Of a stretch of 64,000 bases of DNA, positions 19,386 through 27,997 are shown piece after piece. Under the pieces are notes generated by a model. That model saw only the letters and a program-made list of their open reading frames with translations. It did no database searches and had not been told where the DNA came from. The DNA is from Aquabacterium sp. OR-4 (GTDB lineage: Bacteria; Pseudomonadota; Gammaproteobacteria; Burkholderiales; Burkholderiaceae_C), in contig NZ_JAOCQD020000001.1 in assembly GCF_025290835.2 (NCBI RefSeq), positions 1,860,001-1,924,000 of the forward strand, read 5' to 3'. A program made the position numbers and the translations under genes. The stretch's first letter is position 1, and each line of letters opens with the position of its first letter.

Positions 19386-20816
19386 ATGAGCCCCACGCGC
19401 CCCCCGGCCCCGGCACCCCGCCCGGCCACGCCCTGGGCCGCCCCATCGCCCGCCCCGTCGCCACGGGCCATTGCCTGGGTCGGCCTGCTGGCCCTGGCGG
19501 TGGCCATGGGCATCGGCCGCTTCGCCTTCACGCCGATGCTGCCGCTGATGATGCGCGATGGCCTGGCCGATGCCGCGCTGGCCGCCGAACTGGCCGCGGC
19601 CAACTACCTGGGCTACCTGCTGGGCGCGCTCAGCGCGGCGCCGCTGCAGGCCTGGCTGGCCCGCCAGCCGCGCTGGGCCGCACCCGCGCCGGCCGGTGGC
19701 CAGCCCCCGCCGCTGGTGCTGCTGAGCCTGCTGGGCGTGGTGCTGCTCAGTGCCGCGATGGCCCTGCCCCAGGTGCCGGCCGGCCTGTGGCACCTGCTGC
19801 GCCTGGCGGCCGGCATCACCAGCGCCTGGACCCTGGTGGCCACCACCGGCTGGGCGCTCACCGCGCTGGCGGCGCGCGGCGCTGCGCCAATGGGCGGCTG
19901 GGTGTTTGCCGGCGTGGGCGGCGGCATCAGCGCCAGCGGCCTGCTGATCTGGGCGCTGGGCCGCTGGCCGGCCGCGCCGCTGTGGCTGGTGCTGGCCGGC
20001 ATGGCGGCGCTGCTGGTGGCGGTGATGGCCTGGCTGCTGCGGCGCCGGCCGTGCGCGCCGGCCGCCCCGCCCGGGCCATCGGCGGCCGCCGAGCCGGCCA
20101 CAGCGCCTGCATCAGGCGTGGCGCCCGCGGCGTCCGCGGCGTCCGCGGCGTCCGCGGCGTCCACAACGTCCACAACGTCCACAGCCTCCGCCGTGTCCGC
20201 ACCACCCGCGGCGCCCACCCCACGCCCCAGCGGCTGGGGCCCGCTGGTGTTCTGCTACGGCAGTTTCGGCTTCGGCTACATCGTGCCGGCCACGTTCTTG
20301 CCGGCGATGGCGCGTGCACTGGTCGACGACCCGTTCTGGTTCGGCCTGGCCTGGCCGGTGTTCGGCCTGGCCGCTGCGCTGTCGATCGTGGCCTCGGCCC
20401 GCCTGGCCAGCCACTGGCCGCGCCAGGGCCTGTGGGCGCTGTGCCAGCTGGCCATGGCCGTGGGCGTGGCGCTGCCGCTGGCCAGCCGCTCGGGCGCGGC
20501 CATTGCCGCGGCGGCGCTGCTGGTGGGCGGCAGCTTCATGGTGGCCACCATGGCGGCCATGCAGCTGGCGCGCCAATGGCTGCCTGCCAACCCCACGCCG
20601 CTGCTGGGCCGCATGACCTCGGCCTTTGCGCTGGGCCAGATCCTCGGCCCGGTGCAGGTGCGCCTGCTGGACGGCGTGCAGTGGCAAGGCTGGGGCCCGC
20701 TCGAGATCACCAGCGCCACCGCCGCCCTGCTGCTGGCCGCCACGGCCGGCTGGCTGTGGCGCGGCCTGCCCGAACCTTCCGCCACCGAGACCCGCCATGC
20801 CCCATCTGCCCGCTGA
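19386..20816 (+). CDS. YbfB/YjiJ-family MFS transporter
   Basis: 476 residues with about 12 helices. The N-terminal motif MGIGRFAFTPMLPLMMRDG is typical of the YbfB/YjiJ group. The cytoplasmic loop between helices 6 and 7 carries an Ala/Ser/Thr-rich run encoded by a 9-bp tandem repeat (20121-20201). The short N-terminus is Pro/Ala-rich. Transported compound unknown. It diverges from a LysR gene and overlaps the next gene by 20 bases. Confidence 0.88.
   Translation: MSPTRPPAPAPRPATPWAAPSPAPSPRAIAWVGLLALAVAMGIGRFAFTPMLPLMMRDGLADAALAAELAAANYLGYLLGALSAAPLQAWLARQPRWAAPAPAGGQPPPLVLLSLLGVVLLSAAMALPQVPAGLWHLLRLAAGITSAWTLVATTGWALTALAARGAAPMGGWVFAGVGGGISASGLLIWALGRWPAAPLWLVLAGMAALLVAVMAWLLRRRPCAPAAPPGPSAAAEPATAPASGVAPAASAASAASAASTTSTTSTASAVSAPPAAPTPRPSGWGPLVFCYGSFGFGYIVPATFLPAMARALVDDPFWFGLAWPVFGLAAALSIVASARLASHWPRQGLWALCQLAMAVGVALPLASRSGAAIAAAALLVGGSFMVATMAAMQLARQWLPANPTPLLGRMTSAFALGQILGPVQVRLLDGVQWQGWGPLEITSATAALLLAATAGWLWRGLPEPSATETRHAPSAR
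20121..20201 (+). repeat. 9-bp minisatellite in the YbfB-type MFS loop
   Basis: Nine 9-bp units, mainly GCGTCCGCG and ACGTCCACA, in frame. They encode Ala-Ser-Ala and Thr-Ser-Thr triplets in the central loop of the transporter. Confidence 0.9.
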
Positions 20817-21417
20817 CTTGACCCAGGGCTTCGGCCCGCAGGCCACCGAGCGCCTGCCGCTGCCCGAGCCCGCCGCCTGGAGCGACGAGCAACGCCGCAT
20901 CGCCCAGGCGCTGATCGACGGCCCGCGCGCTGGCGTGTTCGGCCCCTTCGTGCCATTGCTGCATGCGCCGGCGCTGGCCGAGCCGGTGGGCGCGCTGGGC
21001 GAGGTACTGCGCTTTCGCGGCAGCCTGCCCGACCGGGTGCGCGAGCTGCTGATCTGCGCCGTGGCCCGCCACACGCACAACCAGTTCGAGTGGCAGCTGC
21101 ATGCCGCGCTGGCCCGCCGCGCCGGCGTGGCCGCCGCCGTGATCGACGCGCTGCGCGATGGCGCCCGCCCCGATGCCGCCCGCGATGGCCTGGCCGCCGA
21201 CGAAGCCGCGGCCCTCGACCTGGCCCACGAGCTGATGCGCCAGCATGGCGCCAGCGACGCCACCTATGCCCGTGCCGTGGCGCAGTTCGGCAGCGCCGGC
21301 ACGGTGGAGCTGGCCACGCTGGTGGGCTACTTCACGCTGGCCTGCTGGGTGATGAACCTGGCACGCACGCCGGCACGGCCGTCGGACGAGCCGGCGCTGC
21401 CGGGCCTGCCCGGCTGA
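20797..21417 (+). CDS. Carboxymuconolactone decarboxylase family protein
   Basis: 206 residues. The CMD/AhpD-like core has VLRFRGSLPDRVRELLICAVARHTHNQFEW-type sequence split around residues 70-95, with HAALARRAGV following. The Cys-x-x-Cys of AhpD is absent, so this is closer to decarboxylase-type members than to peroxidase-type ones. The ATG at 20797 overlaps the end of the MFS gene, implying co-expression and possibly metabolism of the transported compound. The exact reaction is not known. Confidence 0.8.
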   Translation: MPHLPADLTQGFGPQATERLPLPEPAAWSDEQRRIAQALIDGPRAGVFGPFVPLLHAPALAEPVGALGEVLRFRGSLPDRVRELLICAVARHTHNQFEWQLHAALARRAGVAAAVIDALRDGARPDAARDGLAADEAAALDLAHELMRQHGASDATYARAVAQFGSAGTVELATLVGYFTLACWVMNLARTPARPSDEPALPGLPG

Positions 21418-21429
21418 TCAGGCCGACAC

Positions 21430-21590
21430 CAGCGCGCCTGCTCAGCGCTGCGCCAGCAGCGCGCCTGCTCAGCGCTGCGCCACCAGCGCGCCCGCTCAGC
21501 GCTGCGCCACCAGCGCGCCCGCTCAGCGCTGCGCCACCAGCGCGCCGGTCAGCGCTGCGCCACCAGTGCGCCCGCTCAGCGCTGCGCCAG
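21430..21590. repeat. 27-bp tandem array overlapping the end of the hydroxyacid dehydrogenase gene
   Basis: Six tandem units, consensus CAGCGCGCCCGCTCAGCG plus CTGCGCCAC, at 21430, 21457, 21484, 21511, 21538 (26 bp) and 21564. On the minus strand each unit reads Val/Leu-Ala-Gln-Arg-stop-Ala-Gly-Ala. The first of these (21564-21590) is the real gene end with its stop at 21576-21578. The rest is non-coding copies of that gene end. There are no spacers. Confidence 0.95.
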
Positions 21591-22583
21591 CAGCTCGGGG
21601 TTCAGTGCGGTGGGCGGCCGGCCGGCCTCGTGGCCGATGCCGAACACCGCGCGCAGGTTGCGCAGGGCCAGATCGGCCATCGCGCGGCGGGTGGGCAGGC
21701 TGGCGCTGGCGATGTGCGGGGTGAGCACCACGTTGGGCACGCCCAGCAGATCGGGGTGCACCGCCGGCTCGCCCTCGAACACATCGAGCCCGGCCGCGGC
21801 GATGCGGCGCTCGCGCAGGGCCTGGGCCAGCGCGGCGTCGTCCACCACACCGCCGCGGGCGATGTTGGTCAGGGTGGCGCCGGGCCTCATCAGCGCCAGC
21901 TCGGCCGCGCCGATGGCGTGGTGGCTGATGGCGCTGTACGGCAGCACCAGCACCAGGTGGTCGGCCTGGCGCAGCAGGTCGTCCTTGCTGACCCAGCGCG
22001 CGCCCAGCGGCGCCTCGGCCTCGGGGGCCAGCCGGCTGCGGTTGTGATAGATCACCGGCATGCCAAAGCCCAGCGCGCCGCGCCGCGCGATGGCCTGGCC
22101 GATGCGACCCATGCCCAGGATGCCCAGCGTGGCGCCATGCACATCGCTGCCGGCAAACAGGTCGTAGCGCCACTGCGTCCACTGCCCGGCACGCAGGTAG
22201 TGCTCGCTCTCGGCGATGCGGCGCGCGGTGGCCATCATCAGCGCAAAGCCGAAGTCGGCGGTGGTCTCGGTGAGCACGTCGGGCGCATTGCTCACCAGCA
22301 CGCCGCGCGCGGTGCAGGCCGGCAGGTCGATGTTGTTGTAGCCCACGGCCATGCTGCACACGGCGCGCAGGCCCGGACAGGCGTCGAGCAGCGCGGCGTC
22401 GATGCGCGGCATGCCGGCCACCAGCAGCGCCTGGCAGCCATGGGCGCGGCGGGCCAGCTCGGCCGGGTCTTCGATCGGGTGCTCGCCGGCGGCATCGATC
22501 TCGAAGTGCTCGGCCAGCGCGGCCAGCACCTCGGCAAACATCGGAATGGCAACCAGCAGTCGCGGCTTGGCGGTGGGGCTCAT
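21576..22583 (-). CDS. D-isomer-specific 2-hydroxyacid dehydrogenase (glyoxylate/hydroxypyruvate reductase type)
   Basis: 335 residues. NAD(P)-binding motif GILGMGRIGQA (near residue 151), with catalytic Arg in NIARGGVVDD, Glu in DVFEGEP and His in LTPHIAS. It reduces 2-keto acids such as glyoxylate or hydroxypyruvate; the exact substrate is not certain. The C-terminus ends NPELLAQR, the last residues of which lie in the 27-bp array. It is downstream of the antiporter gene by 6 bases. Confidence 0.9.
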   Translation of the reverse strand: MSPTAKPRLLVAIPMFAEVLAALAEHFEIDAAGEHPIEDPAELARRAHGCQALLVAGMPRIDAALLDACPGLRAVCSMAVGYNNIDLPACTARGVLVSNAPDVLTETTADFGFALMMATARRIAESEHYLRAGQWTQWRYDLFAGSDVHGATLGILGMGRIGQAIARRGALGFGMPVIYHNRSRLAPEAEAPLGARWVSKDDLLRQADHLVLVLPYSAISHHAIGAAELALMRPGATLTNIARGGVVDDAALAQALRERRIAAAGLDVFEGEPAVHPDLLGVPNVVLTPHIASASLPTRRAMADLALRNLRAVFGIGHEAGRPPTALNPELLAQR

Positions 22584-22589
22584 GAAGTT

Positions 22590-24008
22590 TCAGCGCATCC
22601 AGATGAAGGTGACCACGACGAACAGCGGCACCAGGATGCCGAAGCTCCAGCCCATGTAGCCGAAGAAGCTGGGCATGCGCAGCCCGCGGTCCTCGACGAT
22701 GGCCTTGACCATGAAGTTGGGCGCGTTGCCGATGTAGCTGTTGGCACCCATGAACACCGAGCCGGCCGAGATGGCCGCCAGCGTGGCCGCCAGCGGCCCC
22801 ATCAGCTGCTGCACATCGCCGCCGGCCAGGTTGAAGAACACCAGGTAGGTGGGCGCGTTGTCCAGAAAGGACGACAGCAGGCCCGAGGCCCAGAAGTAGG
22901 CCCAGGGCAGCGGCTGGCCATCGGGCCCGGTGACCGCGCGCAGCACCGCGGCAAAAGCGCCGTCGTGGCCGGCGCGCAGCATGGCCAGCACCGGCAGCAT
23001 GGTGACGAAGATGCCGATGAACAGCTTGGCCACCTCCTGCATCGGGCCCCAGCCGAACTGGTTGGCCTCGCGCGCGGCACGTGGCGTGAGGGCGATCGAG
23101 GCCAGGGTCACGCCCACCAGGGCCGCATCGCGTAGCAGGTTCTGCAACGCCACATCGGCGCCGGGCAGCTGCAGCACGATGCCGGGCTTCCAGGTGCCGC
23201 TCAGCAGCACCAGGCCCACCACGCCGGCCAGCAGCAGCAGGTTGATGCCGCCATCCAGGCCGAAGCGGTGGTCGTCGGGCGTGGGGTCGCGCGGCAGCAC
23301 GCCTTCCTTGCCGTACCAGTGGCGGTCGATCAGCCAGAACAGCGCCAGCAGCACGGCCACGCAGAACAGGGTCTCGGGCAGCAGGGTCTTGAGCGTCCAG
23401 AAGAAGCTCACGCCCTGCAGAAAGCCCAGGAACAGCGGCGGATCACCCAGCGGCGTGAGCGAGCCGCCGATGTTGCTGACGATGAAGATGAAGAACACCC
23501 AGATGTGCACCGTGTGCCGGCGGTTGTCGTTGGCGCGGATCAGCGGGCGGATCAGCAGCATCGACGCACCGGTGGTGCCCATGATGCTGGCCAGCACCGC
23601 GCCGAGCGCCAGCAGGCCGGTGTTGAGCGCCGGGCTGCCATGCAGGTTGCCGCGCACATAGATGCCGCCCGACACCGTGAACAGCGCGGTCAGCAGCACG
23701 ATGAACGGGATGTACTCGGCCCACAGCATGTGCAGCAGCACGCCGCCGGTGGCGGCCGCGCCGTGGGCCAGCACGCTGGGCAGCGCGAAGGCCAGCGCCC
23801 AGCCCAGCGCCACCTTGCCGAAGTGGCGGTGCCAGAAGTGCGGCGCCAGCAGCGGCAGCAGCGCAATCGACAGCAGCATGCCGGCGAACGGCAGCGCCCA
23901 CCAGGCGCCGCCGGCGCTGCTGAGCGCACGACCATCCAGCTCGGCGGCCTGGGCCCAGGGCGCCAGCGCCGCCAGCGCCAGCGCGGCGCATCGTGCGGCG
24001 CGCTTCAA
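22590..24008 (-). CDS. nhaD: NhaD-type sodium/proton antiporter
   Basis: 472 residues from a TTG start that overlaps the thioesterase TGA (TTGA, 24005-24008). GGAG six bases upstream supports it, and the resulting N-terminus (MKRAARCAALALAALA...AQAAEL) looks like a signal peptide or first helix. A nearby GTG at 24020 is the alternative. About 11 further helices, with family segments SNIGGSLTPLGDPPLFLGF, SSFLDNAPTYLVFFNL and GANSYIGNAPNFMVK. It exchanges Na+ (or Li+) for H+ across the inner membrane. Confidence 0.9.
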   Translation of the reverse strand: MKRAARCAALALAALAPWAQAAELDGRALSSAGGAWWALPFAGMLLSIALLPLLAPHFWHRHFGKVALGWALAFALPSVLAHGAAATGGVLLHMLWAEYIPFIVLLTALFTVSGGIYVRGNLHGSPALNTGLLALGAVLASIMGTTGASMLLIRPLIRANDNRRHTVHIWVFFIFIVSNIGGSLTPLGDPPLFLGFLQGVSFFWTLKTLLPETLFCVAVLLALFWLIDRHWYGKEGVLPRDPTPDDHRFGLDGGINLLLLAGVVGLVLLSGTWKPGIVLQLPGADVALQNLLRDAALVGVTLASIALTPRAAREANQFGWGPMQEVAKLFIGIFVTMLPVLAMLRAGHDGAFAAVLRAVTGPDGQPLPWAYFWASGLLSSFLDNAPTYLVFFNLAGGDVQQLMGPLAATLAAISAGSVFMGANSYIGNAPNFMVKAIVEDRGLRMPSFFGYMGWSFGILVPLFVVVTFIWMR

Positions 24009-24451
24009 GCCGCGCTCCACTGCAGCGGCGCCAGCGCCTGCAGCAGGGCCGGCGGCAGCTTGACCGGCCGGCGCGTTGCGCGGTCGACATACACATGCAC
24101 GAAATGCCCTTGCGCGGCGGCCAGCGGCTCGCCGGGCGCAAACAGGCCCACCTCGTAGCGCACGCTCGACGAACCGACATGCGCCACCCGCAGCCCGGCC
24201 TGCACGTCCTGCGGAAAGGCCAGCGGCGCGAAGTAGTTGCAATGGGTCTCGACCACCAGGCCGATGGTGCTGCCCGCGTGGATGTCCAGCGCGCCAGCCT
24301 CGATCAGGTAGCGGTTCACCACCGTGTCGAAGAAGCTGTAGTACTGCACGTTGTTGACATGGCCGTACACATCGTTGTCCATCCACCGGGTGGTGATGGC
24401 CGACAGGTGCGGGTAGTGCTCGCGCAGGCCGGGTTGGGGTTTGGCGCTCAT
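24005..24451 (-). CDS. YbgC/FadM-type acyl-CoA thioesterase (hotdog fold)
   Basis: 148 residues with the 4HBT signature TTRWMDNDVYGHVNNVQYYSF; the Asp in this segment is the usual catalytic residue. It hydrolyses acyl- or hydroxybenzoyl-CoA esters. The ATG at 24451 was chosen because the homologous region begins soon after. It sits between the deacetylase-like gene and the antiporter on the same strand. Confidence 0.88.
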   Translation of the reverse strand: MSAKPQPGLREHYPHLSAITTRWMDNDVYGHVNNVQYYSFFDTVVNRYLIEAGALDIHAGSTIGLVVETHCNYFAPLAFPQDVQAGLRVAHVGSSSVRYEVGLFAPGEPLAAAQGHFVHVYVDRATRRPVKLPPALLQALAPLQWSAA

Positions 24452-24537
24452 CGGCGGGGCCTTGGAATCCACAGGGGGTGAGTTGGTATGACGATTGCAG
24501 CGGCCCGCATTGTCGCGTGCCCGCGCGCGCCGGGCTT

Positions 24538-25536
24538 TCACCCCGGCGACCCGCCTTGCAAGGACGGCGCCGATTGCGATGGCTGCAACGCCTGCCAGGC
24601 CTGCCACGCCGCCTGCGCCAGCTGCACGGTGCGCAGCTGCACCGCCACCGTGGTGGCGATGTCGCGGCCGTAGCCGCCGGCCATGGTCACGGCCACCGGC
24701 ACGCGGCGCGCGCGCAGAAAGTCGAACACCCGGCGGTCGCGCTCGGCCAGGCCGGCATCGCTGAGCTTGAGGCGGCCCAGGCGGTCGCCCTCGTGGGGGT
24801 CGGCACCGGCCAGGTAGAAGGCCAGGCCGGGCGTGCCGGCGGCGGCCAGCCGCGCCCAGGCCTGGTCGAGTGCGGTGTCCAGCGCGGCCAGGTACTCGGC
24901 GTCGGCGCAGCCATCGGGCAGATCCACATCCAGGTCGCCCGGCTCCTTGCGGAACGGAAAGTTCCTGGCGCCATGCAGCGACAGCGTGAACACGCTGGGG
25001 TCGTCGCGAAAGATCGCCGCCGTGCCATTGCCCTGGTGCACATCGAGGTCGATCACCCACACCCGCAGCGTGCGGTCGCGGTGGCGGCTGCGGCGAAAGA
25101 CCTCGGCCTGCATCAGCCGCGCGGCCACCGCCACATCATTGAACACGCAGTAGCCGCTGCCCTTGTCGGCATAGGCATGGTGGGTGCCACCGGCCAGATG
25201 GCAGGCCACGCCACCACCAGGCTGGGCCAGCGCGGCACGTGCCGCGGCCACCGTGGCGCCCACCGAGCGCCGGCTGCGCTCGACCATGCGCTCGCTCCAC
25301 GGAAAGCCGATCTCGCGCTGCGCCGCGGCCGGCAGCGTGCCCCGCACGACGGCCTCGATGTAGGCCGGCGTGTGCACCAGGGCCAGCTCGCCGTCGCTGG
25401 CCGGCCCGGCCTCGGTGATGGCCAGATCCGGGCAGACCGCCTGCACCGCGTTGCGCAGCAGCTCGTACTTGGGCATCGGAAAGCGGTGCCCCGGCGGCAG
25501 GCCGATCGCGAAACGGTGGTTGCTGAACACCTGCAT
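24538..25536 (-). CDS. Histone-deacetylase-superfamily protein (class II, AcuC-like)
   Basis: 332 residues from the ATG giving MQVFSNHRF; ATGs at 25548 and 25563 are alternatives and none has a strong ribosome binding site. Family motifs are [35 protein letters not shown], zinc site [11 protein letters not shown] and [14 protein letters not shown], with the C-terminal MAGGYGRD. These zinc amidohydrolases deacetylate small molecules, polyamines or acetyl-lysine. The gene is divergent from the phasin and may share the intergenic region 25537-25690 with it. Confidence 0.88.
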   Translation of the reverse strand: MQVFSNHRFAIGLPPGHRFPMPKYELLRNAVQAVCPDLAITEAGPASDGELALVHTPAYIEAVVRGTLPAAAQREIGFPWSERMVERSRRSVGATVAAARAALAQPGGGVACHLAGGTHHAYADKGSGYCVFNDVAVAARLMQAEVFRRSRHRDRTLRVWVIDLDVHQGNGTAAIFRDDPSVFTLSLHGARNFPFRKEPGDLDVDLPDGCADAEYLAALDTALDQAWARLAAAGTPGLAFYLAGADPHEGDRLGRLKLSDAGLAERDRRVFDFLRARRVPVAVTMAGGYGRDIATTVAVQLRTVQLAQAAWQAWQALQPSQSAPSLQGGSPG

Positions 25537-25577
25537 GGTCGAGCGCATTCTGCCGCTAGGCATCAACCCCTAGGTTT

Positions 25578-25596
25578 TTTGCTGCAGCGCAACATG
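25578..25596. promoter_or_regulatory. Upstream operator-like site, half of a paired inverted repeat at phaP
   Basis: TTTGCTGCAGCGCAACATG matches the reverse complement of 25637-25655 at 17 of 19 positions. The core TTGC-N6-GCAA is itself a near-palindrome. It lies just upstream of the phaP -35. The pattern resembles TGC/GCA palindromes bound by the PHB-responsive repressor PhaR; assignment is by inference. Confidence 0.6.
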
Positions 25597-25602
25597 AACC
25601 CC

Positions 25603-25630
25603 TTGAAATCCCCGATGCGGTGCATATACT
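25603..25630 (+). promoter_or_regulatory. phaP: Sigma-70-type promoter of phaP
   Basis: TTGAAA (25603-25608), 16-base spacer, TATACT (25625-25630). Transcription would start near 25637, inside the second operator-like site. Confidence 0.8.
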
Positions 25631-25636
25631 TCAGTC

Positions 25637-25655
25637 CATGTTGCAGTGCAGCAAA
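25637..25655. promoter_or_regulatory. Downstream operator-like site over the phaP transcription start
   Basis: CATGTTGCAGTGCAGCAAA, inverted partner of 25578-25596. Placed where a bound repressor would block initiation. Confidence 0.6.
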
Positions 25656-25690
25656 CCTGCAGATTCCTTCAACCACCCCCGGAGCACACC

Positions 25691-26251
25691 ATGTCCTATC
25701 TGACCCCCGAGCAAGTTGCCGCCGCCAGCAAGGCCAACCTCGAGACCCTGTTCGGTCTGACCAGCAAGGCCTTCGAAGGCGTGGAAAAGCTGGTTGAACT
25801 GAATCTGCAAGTGGCCAAGGCGACGCTGGCCGAAACGCAAGAAACCGCCAAGGCCGCGCTGAGCGCCAAGGACGCGCAAGAGCTGCTGGCCCTGCAAGCC
25901 AGCCTGCTGCAGCCCAGCGCCGAAAAGGCCGCCGCCTACAGCCGCCACCTGTACGACATCGCCGCCGCCACCAGCGCCGAAGTGAGCAAGACCGCCGAAG
26001 CCCAGTTTGCCGAGCTGCAGAAGAGCTTTGCCGGCGCCGTGGATGCCGCGATCAAGAACGCCCCCGCCGGCACCGAGAACGCCGCCACGCTGGTGAAGTC
26101 GGCCATGACCGCCGCCAACAACGCCTACGAAAGCGCCCAGAAGGCCGCCAAGCAGGCCGCCGACATCGTGGAAGCCAACTTCAACGCCGTGACCAGCACC
26201 GCGGTGAAGGCTTCGCAAGCCGCCGCCAAGACCGCCAAGCGCGCCGCCTGA
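25691..26251 (+). CDS. phaP: Phasin, polyhydroxyalkanoate granule-associated protein
   Basis: 186 residues, highly helical, Ala/Lys-rich, with the phasin-2 motif starting [20 protein letters not shown] and [19 protein letters not shown]. Phasins coat PHA granules and control their size and number. ATG at 25691 has GGAG seven bases upstream; an in-frame ATG at 25646 lies inside the operator and was rejected. Codon use is sharply biased (AAG, GCC, CTG), consistent with high expression. It has its own promoter and a strong terminator (26391-26420). Confidence 0.96.
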   Translation: MSYLTPEQVAAASKANLETLFGLTSKAFEGVEKLVELNLQVAKATLAETQETAKAALSAKDAQELLALQASLLQPSAEKAAAYSRHLYDIAAATSAEVSKTAEAQFAELQKSFAGAVDAAIKNAPAGTENAATLVKSAMTAANNAYESAQKAAKQAADIVEANFNAVTSTAVKASQAAAKTAKRAA

Positions 26252-26266
26252 TCGCCAGCAGATCGC

Positions 26267-26302
26267 GCCAGGACGCGCGGAACTTTCCTGCCGCGTCCTG
26301 GC
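26267..26302 (+). other. Hairpin after phaP
   Basis: 11-bp perfect inverted repeat GCCAGGACGCG / CGCGTCCTGGC with a 14-base loop and no T-tract, 16 bases after the phaP stop. Possibly an mRNA 3'-stabilising structure. The stretch 26303-26390 also holds a GGTACC pair around 26357-26388. Confidence 0.5.
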
Positions 26303-26390
26303 TCACACCGGTGCCTGGGCTGCGAAGCCAGGGCATCCGTGGAAGGTTGTCTCCTCGGTACCTTTCGAAACCCGTTTTCTGGGTACCTTC

Positions 26391-26420
26391 AAGCCCGATG
26401 GTTCGCCATCGGGCTTTTTT
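26391..26420 (+). terminator. Rho-independent terminator of phaP
   Basis: Perfect stem AAGCCCGATGG / CCATCGGGCTT with a TTCG tetraloop, followed directly by T residues to 26420. Confidence 0.93.
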
Positions 26421-26453
26421 CTGGGCGCTGCAGGCTGCACGCCCGGCCCGTGG

Positions 26454-27971
26454 TCACAGATAGCGGCGCCACAGCTCGTTGCCCAGGCGCCCGGCCGGGT
26501 CGACGCTGCGCTTGACCCGCCGCAACGCCGCCACCTCGGGATAAGCCCGCTCGAACTGTGCGCGCGTGGCGTGCAACTGGTAGGGCAGATACCAGCGCCC
26601 GCCGTGGGCCAGCACCTGGTCCACCAGCTCGCGGGTCCAGCGCGCCACGGCCTCGATGGCCGCGGCATCGGTGCGCTGCTTGTAGTACAGCACCAGCGAG
26701 AACACCGCCTGCGGCGCCCAGGGCAGCAGCGACACCCGGTCGGCCGGCGAATGGCGGATCGAGATGTTGAGCGCCCGCACGCGGTGCCGGCGCAGCACGC
26801 CGGCCATGGCCCGCACAAAGGGCAGCCACTGCGCCGGCGGCACGAAGTACTCCTGCAGCACATAGGTGCTGTGCTCGCGCGAGGCCGGCTCGAGCTGGGC
26901 CACGTCGCGGCTGGCCTCGTGGTTGAGCCACTTCACGGCAGGCCCACGGGTCAGCAGCGGGTGCAGCACCTGGCGGTGCAGCGTCGCGCCGCCCGGCCAC
27001 TCGGTCACGGCGCGGACCACCTGCCGCTCCAGCCCGTAGGCCTGGCCCACCGGCACCAGGCGCGCGGCTTCGGTCAGCGGCATGTCGGCCGGCGCACGCC
27101 GCCACGTGATGGCCACCGGTTGCTCGAAATCGGGCGGCAGCAGGTCGGCGTTGTGCAGCACGGCGTCCGGATCGGCCAGCACCTCGCGGGCAAAAAACCC
27201 GGCGTAGTCGGCCAGCGCCAGCGTGCGCACCTCGCGCGTGATGCGCCGGTTCTCGGCCAGGTCAAGCTCGACCTCGGTGATCACGCCCACCGCGCCGTAG
27301 CCACCGATGGCGGCACGGAACAGCTCGGCGCGCTCGCCCGGCGAGGCCTCGACCACCTGGCCATCGGCCAGCACCAGCTGCAGCGCGCGCACCGAGTGGC
27401 CGATCGGCCCGTGGCCCACATAGCGGCCATGCACATTGACCGACACCGAGCCGCCCACGGTGAAGTTGCTGAAGCTCTGCATGGTCTTGACCGCCAGGCC
27501 CAGTGGGTCGAGGTGGTCTTGCAGCTCGCGCCAGCGCATGCCGGCCTGCACCCGCACGCTGCGCTGGTCAGGCCGCAGCCACACCAGGGCGTTCATGGCC
27601 CGCATGTCCAGGTGCAGCCCGCCGGCCGCGGCCACCTGCCCGCCCATGCTGTAGCGGCCGCCGCCCACGGCCACGGTACCAGGCCAGTCGGCCAGCGCCC
27701 GGGCCACCTGGTGGGCCGAGCGCGGCACCTGCACCCGGGCCACCATCACGCTGAACAGGCCGGTGACATTGCCCACCGGCACCAGGGCCTCGGCCGCCAG
27801 GCAGGTGGGCGGCAGCAGCGTGAGGCCACCAGCCTCGGCCAGTGCCAGGGCCAGCAGCGTGCGGCGGTTCAGCGGCCTGGCCGCGGCCGTTGCAGCCGGC
27901 GCAGCGGCGGCAGCCGTGGCCGGGCCGGCGCTGACGGCCGACACCCGGCGGTGCGGAGTGTTCGCCGGCAT
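26454..27971 (-). CDS. FAD-linked oxidase, D-arabinono-1,4-lactone oxidase-like
   Basis: 505 residues. A Tat-like N-terminus (LNRRTLLALALAEAGGLTLL, about residues 34-53) precedes a PCMH-type FAD domain with VAVGGGRYSMGGQ, GGSVSVNVHGRYVG and AAIGGYGAVGVITEVELDL. The C-terminal half resembles sugar-lactone oxidases, ending RLGNELWRRYL. It would oxidise an aldonolactone or alcohol in the periplasm; substrate not known. The ATG at 27971 lacks a good ribosome binding site, so an upstream start remains possible. It lies 26 bases after the patatin gene and is probably in its operon. Confidence 0.82.
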   Translation of the reverse strand: MPANTPHRRVSAVSAGPATAAAAAPAATAAARPLNRRTLLALALAEAGGLTLLPPTCLAAEALVPVGNVTGLFSVMVARVQVPRSAHQVARALADWPGTVAVGGGRYSMGGQVAAAGGLHLDMRAMNALVWLRPDQRSVRVQAGMRWRELQDHLDPLGLAVKTMQSFSNFTVGGSVSVNVHGRYVGHGPIGHSVRALQLVLADGQVVEASPGERAELFRAAIGGYGAVGVITEVELDLAENRRITREVRTLALADYAGFFAREVLADPDAVLHNADLLPPDFEQPVAITWRRAPADMPLTEAARLVPVGQAYGLERQVVRAVTEWPGGATLHRQVLHPLLTRGPAVKWLNHEASRDVAQLEPASREHSTYVLQEYFVPPAQWLPFVRAMAGVLRRHRVRALNISIRHSPADRVSLLPWAPQAVFSLVLYYKQRTDAAAIEAVARWTRELVDQVLAHGGRWYLPYQLHATRAQFERAYPEVAALRRVKRSVDPAGRLGNELWRRYL

Positions 27972-27997
27972 GCGCGTGGCCAGATCCAGTCTGCCGG

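Noticed and set aside
21430..21590. CRISPR-like array
   Set aside because: Units are contiguous 27-bp copies without spacers, and one unit is the end of a gene.
24009..24386. N-terminal extension of the antiporter
   Set aside because: It runs antiparallel to no gene but inside the thioesterase in another frame and lacks protein-like composition; TTG at 24008 has a ribosome binding site and signal-like start.
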